NCBI GenBank assembly: GCA_019400425.1
Contig: JAFREE010000205.1
Location: 1-35,493, forward strand
Source: Hymenochaete sp. R1
Taxonomy: Eukaryota; Basidiomycota; Agaricomycetes; Hymenochaetales; Hymenochaetaceae
DNA: 35,493 nucleotides
Direction of reading: 5' to 3'
Shown one piece after another: positions 9,355 through 18,161 of the stretch. Made by a program: the position numbers and the translations under genes. The notes beneath the pieces are model-generated. The model ran no database searches. It was not told the origin of the DNA and was given only the letters and a program-made list of their open reading frames with translations. The first letter of the stretch is position 1; every line of letters begins with the position of its first letter.

Positions 9355-11844
9355 ATGCGGTGGTTGAATCGCTGGTCTGACAGTTCACTTCCCAAGCCCA
9401 ATACGTCTAGGAAGGACTCCTACGCATACACCCAACAATTGGCCAACTTTTTCCATTTCAGGAAGTTAAAAGAGGCAACAACGCCATGCAGGCTGGTTTC
9501 CGCCATATCCGATGCGTTGTTGGCCTCTGCTTTGTTCCGGTGCTGGCATATAATACTTTTCTACCTCGGATGGGCGACCATGGTGGTCCTGATTAACGAA
9601 AAGGTGATGAATGTGGAGTTTCAGCCGACATTACTGACAGTGTAGGTCTATTATATTAGCCTTGATCTTCTTTTTTTTGATTTAGGTTTCTTTTGCTAAA
9701 ATAAACTGAACTTATTCTGTTTAGATTGGGTACGGTATTGGGATTTGTTGTGACATATCGGACCACATCGAGCTTCGAGCGCTATAATGAAGGAAGGAAA
9801 CTTTGGTCACAGATCGTCATGGCATCGCGTATTTTAGCGAGAACGGTATGGTTCAATGTGCCAGGTGGGTAGTCGTATTCTCATGCGTGTATTGAGTTAT
9901 GAAATGACCCTGTTTATGTTAGATCTTCCCCCCGAGGCGCCCCTCGACAAACAGGAAAGTCGATCCGAGGACGAGCGCAGGGCGCGGAGCATCGTCGAGA
10001 AAAAGACAGTGATCAATCTCATTGAGGCTTTTGCAATTGCGGTTAAACATTACCTCCGCAACGAAGAAGGTATCAAGTATGTCGATCTATACCATCTCGT
10101 AAAGTTCCTCCCATCGTATGCCTTCCCCGCTGGCGTCATCCGTTCACCTACGAAGGAAGAATCCAGGCAGGTTTACAATGTCGTGCGCAGATCATCGTAC
10201 GTTCGTCAGAACGGGGAAGAAGAAAAAAGGTCGCCTCAGGTAGATAATGAAAGCGAAGGAGAAGCGTCGTTTGTTGAGGACGACCGGAGGCTCCTTGGTG
10301 ATGAGAGACCATTACAGACATCCCCTATGGCAGGCGCTTTTGGAACTCGGATTAACAACAACGTCACTACCGACGTTAAAGCTTCAGGTCTTGCTACTGA
10401 CACCCTGGGTCATAAACAACGCGTTTCTTATGACTTCAGTCAGCCTGCTACTTCGAAAAATGATACCCGGTCACGAGCACGGCGAACGCGTGCGAGACCA
10501 CCGGAACTCGTTCTCAATGGCCATGGCCTCGAACAAACTAGTGAAAACGTTATGAACTTCTCATATCGCTCCAGTCTGAATGTGCCCACCACCGTGACCT
10601 CAGGTGAAAGGGTTTCAGATGGTGTCTCGCTTCGACCCGCATCGATGCCCCCCAAATACTCCGTTCTCAATCTTTTCCCTTTTTCGATCTTCTTCACACG
10701 CTTGTTGCGGAAGAGCGGAGAAACGGATGCGGATGGAAAGATCTTGAAAACCGGGAGAGAAAAGAGGCATATTAAAAACGACGTTGTCACCTTGAATGTC
10801 CCGCTTGAGATAACGACATATTTGGTGAGTGCAATCGACCGCATTTATCACAAGTCTCTTGACTGATTCCTGACTTTCCTAAATGACAAACACCCCATCT
10901 TAGATGTCATACGTCGCGGCGTTGCAACAGCGAAAGGCTATTGAGGCGCCCACCGCAAGTACGTTTTCTTGCGCTTTCTTCAGATCCTGCAGAGTACCCC
11001 AAAAGACTGATTACGGGCAAAGATCTCTTAACTTCAAGCGCGAACCAACTCATCGATGCTCTAACTGGCCTCGAGCGCATCTTGACTACCCCCATACCAT
11101 TTTCGTACGTGCGCGTCCCAGTTGTTACATCTGCGTATAAAAAGAGCTGATGCCAAATGCCTGTAGGTATTCTCTCCACTTATGGGTCGTAACAATCATT
11201 TACTGCCTCGCCTTGGTAAGTGTAGATGTCCGTAACTGATTTGTGATAGAACTGCAGACTGGAATTGTTCGCCTTTTTAGCCATTCCAAATATATTCTGC
11301 CCTTGGGTATACCACTATACCAGCGACGGGCATCATCAGCTTTTTCTTCTTTGGATTCCTTGTTGCAGGCGAGGAAATTGAAAGTGAGTGTTGCTATCAG
11401 AATGCAGGATTCTTGGTGTACTCGTGATACTGAATATCGGTGATCGGACCTTTACAGACCCCTTCGGGTACGACAAAAATGACCTCGTAAGTTTTGCCTG
11501 CAACTTTACTCCCTTCTCCCCCCCAATGCCAACAATCTTACCCTATGTTCTATCACGTTACATTGTAGAATATGGATCACTTCTGCAACAACATCATACG
11601 GAACGAGCTCAGAGCACTTACCACTTGCCCGCTTCCCGACCCATGCGTTTGGGCGTTTTCGCCCCAGAACAATCGCCTTTTTGCGATCGACCAGATGCAC
11701 CCGGACATGATCCCAATAGCCAGTAAGGGTGCTGGGGCCCAAGAGACGGAGACGGAGACAGTTGGTACGAATGCGATTGGGATCGCACCCATGACCTGGG
11801 TGAACCGTGGACCTAAAAAGATGAGAGAAGCATTGCGTATCTGA
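9355..11844 (+). CDS. Bestrophin-like (UPF0187) anion channel, copy 2
   Basis: Nine exons: 9355-9641, 9725-9864, 9923-10824, 10904-10958, 11023-11104, 11167-11215, 11281-11383, 11458-11486, 11569-11844. The joined frame is 1923 nt, 640 residues, uninterrupted. The motifs match copy 1: TYRTTSSFERYNEGRKLWSQ, VKFLPSYAFPAGV, IPATGIISFFFFGFLVAGEE and ENPFGYDKNDL. Exons 2 and 4-8 have exactly the lengths of copy 1 (140, 55, 82, 49, 103, 29). Exon 3 is shorter, 902 against 956 nt, and its hydrophilic middle has diverged strongly, while the channel core and the C-terminal domain are close. The N-terminal 30 residues also differ. The protein should be a pentameric anion channel subunit; co-assembly with copy 1 is possible but not shown. 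Confidence 0.92.
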
Positions 11845-12250
11845 TCACGAGCGTCCTTTGGCTGTCATTGCCTCAGAAATATTCTGTGATAGTTTGAGAG
11901 AATTCTAAGTTGATGGTGATCTCGAAAGGGTACTTTGAGAGTTGAGCTTGCTTTTATATGTAGATATGACGAATGATATTTGAAAGTACTTTGCGCCGAC
12001 TGTGAATTCACATCTCGTTCATAATGATCGAAGACATTGAATGATTAATCACTTCAATGCTGATCATATATGTTGTCCGCTGAAAATGGTCTAGAAGAAA
12101 AGAGACAGCGATTTAACAATTGCAAGATGTAAATGTGTGAATTGAGTGTAAGCGAGACACGCTTCTAAGAGTGAGTGCCGCGCTCTTCCTGCTTTAGACC
12201 ATCGCCGTTCGAAGTTGAGTCAGAGTCAGAAAGTTGTGAGAGGCGTCTGT
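11845..12250. other. Intergenic, bestrophin-2 3' flank and ArgRS promoter
   Basis: AT-rich sequence without a gene. From about 12170 it resembles the region upstream of the ArgRS fragment in unit 1 (gagtgccg in both). Confidence 0.5.
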
Positions 12251-14671
12251 ATGCGTCCTCCCCTCCTCTCCTTCCACCCACCACCATCCTTCCCACTCGC
12301 ACTTTCTCCCCGTCGCTGGCATCGTTCTGCACGACTCTCTAGCACATCGGATAACTTACTAGTTGTTCGCCATCGGTCTCCGTCAAAAAATTCACCCATA
12401 ACCATCTCCTACGCACGTACGCCTCGTCTTCGCAAATATTCCACTATGTCTGTATTACCACCCACGACCAGCACGTCGCCCTTCTATGCTCTCCCAAAAC
12501 TGCCCAATACAGACTTTTCTCACAGCAAACTCGACGGGTTCCGCGTCGCCGCCGCCACGCACATCCACAACGCACTCAAGGAGTACGATCTCTCCCTCGA
12601 AGATGTCTTTGTCGGCGTGGATCTTGCGAAACAAAAATCTGACTTCACTGTTGCTGTGCCGAGATTTACGATCAAGGGTGCGAGCCCGAAGGATTTGGTG
12701 AAAAAAGTGGCTGACAGCGTACACCCAATTCAATTCGTTTAAACTGCCTCTGAGGAATTCCGCTCAATCAAACCCATCTGCACCATAATATAACAGTCAT
12801 TCATTCTTACCATGCGGACGAAATGATTGGCAGTTCGTACCCAACGAGCTCATCAAACGGGTCTCCTCCGAAGGTGTCTCCGTCCACTTACATTCTCGAA
12901 CATCGGCCCTCACCCGACACGTACTGGACCAGATACATGGACTCTCAAAACCTACGCACACCCACCCATACGGGCTGTTTGAGAACAACGTATCCGATGC
13001 AGGTCAAAAATCTATTATCGAGTTCAGCTCACCCAATACTGCGAAGCCGTTCCAAGCGGAGCTGCTTCGAAGTACGATCATTGCCACGTTTTTAGCGAAT
13101 CTATTCGACGCAAATGGATGGGTAGTTGTTAGGTTCAACTAGTGCGTCTAGCTCCTTCTATTTTTATTCAGAATGGTTTGAACCCTATTGCGTATGTAGC
13201 TTAGGTGATTGGGGCAAACAATTTTGCCTCCTTGTCGTTGGTTTTGAACGGTACGATTTCGAGGAACAGCTCCAGGCCAACCCCATCCTCCATCTCTTCG
13301 ACGTCTACGTTCGCATTAATAAGGACGCTAAGGCCGAAGAAGAAGCGACTGGAGTTAGAGGAACCCAACCCACCAACGACGCGGCGAAGGCCGCGTTCCG
13401 AGCCATGGAAGTCGGCGACGAGACCACCCTCGCCCTTTGGCGCCGATTCCGCGACCTGAGTATCACAGCATATGAAAAAGTGTACGCGAGACTGAACGTG
13501 CGATTCGACGTATACTCAGGCGAAAGCCAAGTGGGAAACGCTAAGATTCTGGAGGCACCGGAGATGTTGAAGGAGAAGAAGTTGTTGACGACGAAGACGA
13601 AGGACGAGAGTCGACTTCATTGGGATAAGAGGCGGGCAGAGATGAAGGAGGTTGAGGCGGGTGCGGTGAATAAAGCCGTGGACGACGTAGAAAACGGTGT
13701 TGCAGAAACGGAACTCGACGATGTGCCCACCGAAGCTGCTGACACCAAGGGCCTGGCCCTCGCTGTTGACCTTTCCGCCTACAAGCTCGGCAAGCCTGTC
13801 GTTCAAAAAGCTGACGGAACGACCATCTACGTGATGCGCGACGTCGCCGGCGCTTACCAACGCCATGCCCTCTACAACTTCAACAGGATGCTCTACGTTA
13901 TCGGAGACCAACAGGACCTACACACCGCGCAATTTTTCAAGATTCTTTCTCTCATGGGTGCGCCCTTCGCCGACACTTTGGACGCGTGAACGGGATGAAG
14001 ACGCGCACGGGCGAGGTCGTTTTCCTCGAGGACATCCTAGACGCCGCGAAAGAGGCGATGATGAACCAGATGCGAGCGAACGAGGAGAAGTTCGCGATGG
14101 TGGAGGATCCGGAGCGGACGAGCGACGAGATTGGGATGACGTGCGTCAAGGTGCAGGACATGCAATCCAAACGCGCCGTTTCATACGACTTCAACCTCGA
14201 AAGAATGACGAGCTGGGACGGGGATACGGGAGCATACATGCAGTATGCACACGTGAGATTGTGTAGCGTCGAGAGGAAGGTGGCACATCAAGTTGTCCTG
14301 AAAGAGGACGAGGACGTGAGCGGGATTAACACCGATCTGCTTGGGGAAGGGAAGGCGAGGGAGATCGTGTGGTTGTTGGCTACGTACCCTGAAGTGGTGA
14401 GGATGAGTTTCAAGACGTACGAACCCTCGACAATCGTCACCTACTGTTTCAAGTGAGCACTTTTACTTCTCAGAGTCCCGTGCGCGGAGATATCCTGACC
14501 GATTCACCGCGCAGATTGGCTCACCTGATCTCATCGGCCTGGGAGACCCTCATCGTGCTCAATCAGCCGGAAGACGTGGCGAAGGCACGGCTGTACCTCT
14601 TCGTGTGTGCACGTAAGGTGCTCGCAAGTGCTATGCGGTTGTTGAGCTTGACGCCTCTAGAGAGGATGTGA
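12251..14671 (+). pseudogene. Arginyl-tRNA synthetase, HIGH motif lost and frameshifted; probable pseudogene or non-catalytic paralogue
   Basis: Exon model: 12251 (or 12446)-12718, 12834-13141, 13200-14452 (broken), 14515-14671. Two in-frame ATGs exist. The upstream one adds 65 residues rich in Arg/Ser and ending near LRKYS, which resembles a mitochondrial presequence; the inner one would give the cytosolic form. Class I ArgRS features present are IIEFSSPN, LGDWGKQF, HLFDVYVRINKD, DVYSGESQV, VQKADGTTIY, GDQQDLHTAQFF, GMKTRTGEVVFLEDIL and the helical anticodon-binding C-terminus ending RLLSLTPLERM. Two lesions stand out. Where the HIGH signature HxGHLRS is expected (13053-13070), the sequence is QAELLRS. 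At about 13973-13990 a few codons before GRVNGMKTR are missing and the frame shifts, so the upstream frame ends at TGA 13987-13989. That truncated product would be 456 residues from the inner ATG. ArgRS is essential, so an intact copy should lie elsewhere. Confidence 0.78.
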
Positions 14672-16073
14672 GGGGATAGTTACATGGTGTTGAGATTGGT
14701 TGTATACGAGGCTGGGAGGTTATAAAATCTGGATTCCTCCCTCGCGCAACCCGCAACTTGAAAGCAGAATAATTGTATATGTAGATATCACATATTTGCT
14801 TTCGGTTCAATTTTATGTTTTGATTCATGCTTTCAAACCTTTGCCGTATCTCATTGGGTCCTCTATGTACTATGTATATACACCCCACCTACCAAAAAAT
14901 GGTACTTCTGTCGGTAAGGAGACGTCAACAGGTTCGATCCGTGAGCTTCGTCCCCTTTTCCGTGCAAAAGACATGCCGTCCGTCCATGAATGCAGCATCG
15001 CATTCGACGTTATAAACTCAAATCTCCCGACTGCACCTTCGTCAAGACGAAGCTCAACGAGGAAATTGTCAGCGACCGCCTTTCCTTGTTCAATTCCTGG
15101 AATGCACATGAAAACGCTGCTCGAGGCAGCGACTGCAATAACAAAGAACGTATAAGTTTCAAGACAGCGCTGTTCTGCAATTCGCAGTGAAGCTTTGAGA
15201 ACCTATCTTACTGTGATTTAGTGTACTACAACTCAAAAGCCCTAAGCCCTAAGCCGATACAAAAATAAATTTCGAATATAGATCTTAAAGTCTATACGTA
15301 AAGCTCAGTAATATGTCACTCGCTGGCATCCAAAAGCTGAGCGAGAGCCCGAGTCCGAAATTTCGCGGCGACAGCCTGGAGCCTGGAGCCTAAGGTGATT
15401 CAAAAGTTCGCGCATTTTCATCTTGACCTTCACCCTCGTACTTCCCTACCAGTAGTGCTCTCCTTGAAAGTATTTCCCCTCTCGTATTCTCACTATATCG
15501 TACTCCCAGAAGTAAATTGTCGAACTACGACGCATCGACGCACGAAAGAGCATCCGAAATCCCGATAGAGGAACGCGATTGGTACTGGTAATATAATAAA
15601 ATATTCCGAGTCGAGTAGATGGAGAAACACACGCCACAGTAACTTTGAGTCAGAGCCAGCTACAGACTCCACCTCCGGCCCCAGCAGCTCTCCCACCCTT
15701 CCTCCTGAAGATCCGATTCCAGATTGGGTCTCTATTGTGAATAACGAAGGAGTTGGGGACTAAAAGGACAGAGAGTGTGCGTGTGAGAGAGAGAGAGAGA
15801 GAATGTGCCTGAATGGCGGAACCGCATGGCCTGTAGCTAAAGTCGTAACAAGTCGCGTCGATCACCTTCATCTTCGCCTTCAACCACCACCACCAATCTT
15901 GCGCGTGTGTGGCTCGCTCACGCCCGCCATCCATGCTTGTCGCGTCTTGCAGGCAGCAGGTCAAGCAGCTGAACCGCTCCTTTCCTAATTGCTTGCTTCC
16001 TCGAAACTATCTGCTATCTACCCACCTTCACCGTCCCCGCGAACTCCCTCAATAAATATTAATATTAATATTG
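14672..16073. other. Intergenic between ArgRS and the small membrane protein gene
   Basis: Apart from a possible orphan exon at 14870-15202 on the minus strand, I find no gene in 1.4 kb. There is a short (GA)n run near 15785-15802 and an AT-rich (aatatt)n stretch at 16051-16071 just before the next start codon. Confidence 0.5.
14870..15202 (-). pseudogene. Possible orphan terminal exon or gene relic, function unknown
   Basis: Reading leftwards from an acceptor-like aagatag at 15203-15209, 110 codons stay open to a stop at 14870. The start includes a hydrophobic stretch (TYTFFVIAVAASSSVF), followed by a mixed charged region (VADNFLVELRLDEGAVGRFE). There is no matching upstream exon or ATG that I can define. 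Amino acid composition is protein-like, but the + strand also has an open frame across part of it. I do not recognise a family. Confidence 0.2.
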
Positions 16074-16918
16074 ATGTCGCCACTTGGAATGTCTTGGTTT
16101 CTTTCTCGCTTTCGAACGGACGACGCAACGGACACGGTAGCTGGAACTGCCAAGCTGGTGCGTCCGAGTCCTCAGTCCTTGCACATCCTCGACTTTCTGA
16201 CTCTGGCTCATTACATTTATACATTTGCTAGGACCTCGAGCCTTTAGTTCGTGCAAGCCCTTCAGACTGGAGAGTCGCAAACCTGCGGTCGGCGTACCTC
16301 GTGAGTCCCGTCTCATGCTTCGCCTCTTCTTTCGTAACTTTAATTCGCCTTCCAACTGGTCCGTTCCATCAGGGAATCCTCGACGACACAGCGCTCGACT
16401 ACGAACTACACAGATTCAAGGACTTGCAGAACATACAGCAAGAAAAGACGGTACGTCGCCTTACCATACCATAGCTTACCCCACCACCACTGCTCTCCTC
16501 ATTAATATTTACCCCCCCCCCCCCCCCAAACCACCAGATCCGCGTCCTCTCCGAACACACATACAACAAAACCCTCCAACGCGCCTGCCAACTCACCCTC
16601 CTATGGGCCCTCTACACCCACCCAACCTTCCGCCTCCTCCCCGTCCTCCTCTTCCTCCTCAAACGCTTCCTCCGCCTCCCCGCACCAGCGGGAACCCCGA
16701 CGCCGACCCCAATCCCACCCTTACGCTACCCCTTCCACGCCCTCGACAACCACCTCACGCGCGCCCTCCTCCTCACACCGTCCCTCCTCCTTCTGTTGGT
16801 GGCGGGGGCGTACTTCGTAGGTGCGTTGGGCCGGGTCGCGTGGGCTAGGCATAGGCAGCTTGCGCTGATGGCTCTGGGAGGGTTCGTGGTTGTGTTTTGT
16901 ACGATTTTGACGAGTTGA
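16074..16918 (+). CDS. Small predicted membrane protein, four exons, function unknown
   Basis: Exons 16074-16136, 16232-16300, 16373-16450 and 16538-16918 all join in phase 0 to give a clean 196-residue frame ending at TGA 16916-16918. The N-terminal 70 residues are soluble and charged (DLEPLVRASPSDWRV, DYELHRFKDLQNIQQEKT). They are followed by hydrophobic segments at about residues 85-95 (LTLLWALY), 100-115 (LLPVLLFLLKRFL), 145-165 (LLLTPSLLLLLVAGAYFV) and the last 20 residues (LALMALGGFVVVFCTIL). The loop between segments is Pro-rich. The phase-0 joins, canonical GT/AG ends and the C-to-G codon switch in the last exon support a real gene. The donor of intron 1 (gtagct) is weak, and intron 3 holds a run of 16 C. 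I do not recognise the family. Confidence 0.65.
16512..16527. repeat. Poly-C run (16 C) in intron 3 of the small membrane protein gene
   Basis: Sixteen consecutive C lie ten bases upstream of the acceptor ccaccag, acting as an all-C polypyrimidine tract. Homopolymer length in an assembly may be inexact. Confidence 0.9.
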
Positions 16919-18161
16919 CGGGTTGATGGCGTTGATGCTGATGCTGATGTTGATGCTTGCTTGCTTGCTTATTTGCGTCGTTTACTTGATTCTTTTTTTG
17001 ACGAGTGCGATACCTCACCTCACTCCACTCCTACCAACTTACTTACGCGATACCTGACTCTGACTACTTGACTGATGCACTAATGAACGAGTTTCCGTCC
17101 GTGGTCCGTGATGACGTTTCTCATCCGACAACCAAACAATATTAATATCAACGAAGATCGAAAATCGAAAATCGAAAATCGAAAACATTAGAAAAGAAAC
17201 AGCCCGATTCGATTCAGTTCGATTCGACTGAACTATTCGTATCATTCGGTTCGGTGCACAATAACTTCCATTCAAAAATAAAGAAACAAAAAGACGAAAA
17301 TAAATGAAAACGCTTCTCGGAAGCGCCAAAAACAAACAAACAAACACATGAATAATAATATCATTCCATCTCGCAGCAGGACAGTACACTAGTACACCTC
17401 AAGGAGTCGCAGAACTCAAATGCAAACTCAAACTCAAACTCGGACTCGACAAAAAAGCTGAGCGCCAAAGCGCCAAAATAACAAAATAACAGAATAACAA
17501 AAGAATAAAGAAACGATTTCCTAGTTTCCTAGTTTCCCAGTTCCTAGTTTCCGATTTTCAGTGTCAAGACACGGATACGAATACGGATACGAATACGAAA
17601 GCTGGAAAGAAAAGACAAAAAAGAACGGCGATGGCTATGGCTCATGGCAGTGACGGTGGTGATGTTAGCATTGTTGCTACCGACTAAATAAAAAAAGGAG
17701 GCGTGAACGAAAGAAAGAAAGAAGTAGGGAATGAAGAGATGAAGACTCGGAGATGGAGAGGGTATGCACGGTACGCTTCGTTCTTCGTTCTTCGTGGCTG
17801 GGGCCGTGGCCGGGGCTGGGATGGGTGGGGTGGCTTTGTGGTGGTGTTACAAACAAACAGACAGACAAACAGACAGACGAAGAAACACAAAAAGACAGAC
17901 GAACGAACAGACAGACTGGAAGGGAGGGAGGGGATCTGGGATATACAGAGCATCGGTTCCATAGGAAAGAGAGAGTGAGTGAGAGGGGAGAAGAGAGGAG
18001 GAAGAGAAACCTCAAGAAACGAAAACGTCGCCCAACACCCCTCACCCACCACACGCTCTACACTTCTCTTCTCTTTTCTTCTTACAACCCAAGCAAAGCA
18101 AAGCAAAGGACCTCCCCTCTCCCCTCCCAAAACACTTTTTTCTCAAGAAACCCACTAGTAC
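16919..18161. other. Intergenic between two convergent genes, short-repeat rich
   Basis: No gene supported. The stretch holds short tandem repeats: gatgctgatgctgatg near 16930, atcgaaa four times at 17158-17186, aaacaaacaaac near 17330, cggatacgaatacggatacg near 17575, and acagacagacaaacagacag at 17850-17880. The genes on either side end towards this region. Confidence 0.6.

Larger units (their letters stand above)
7830..12660 (+). repeat. Tandem segmental duplication, unit 2 (DnaJ 3' fragment, bestrophin-2, ArgRS 5' part)
   Basis: Unit 2 begins with ctgcagaggtacgtgggtta, which matches the end of DnaJ exon 2 in unit 1, and runs through bestrophin-2 into exon 1 of arginyl-tRNA synthetase. The outer DnaJ and ArgRS copies are the long ones and the inner copies are fragments, as expected from an unequal exchange. 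Confidence 0.8.

Noticed and set aside
14925..14950. ggttcgatccg resembling a tRNA B box
   Set aside because: No A box and no cloverleaf or acceptor-stem pairing in the preceding 80 bases.
14700..15155. 151-codon open frame on the + strand
   Set aside because: Starts at TTG, composition is not protein-like, and it runs antisense to a somewhat better minus-strand frame.
15840..15860. agtcgtaacaagtcg resembling the 3' end of small-subunit rRNA
   Set aside because: Only about 14 bases match and neither flank resembles rRNA or ITS.
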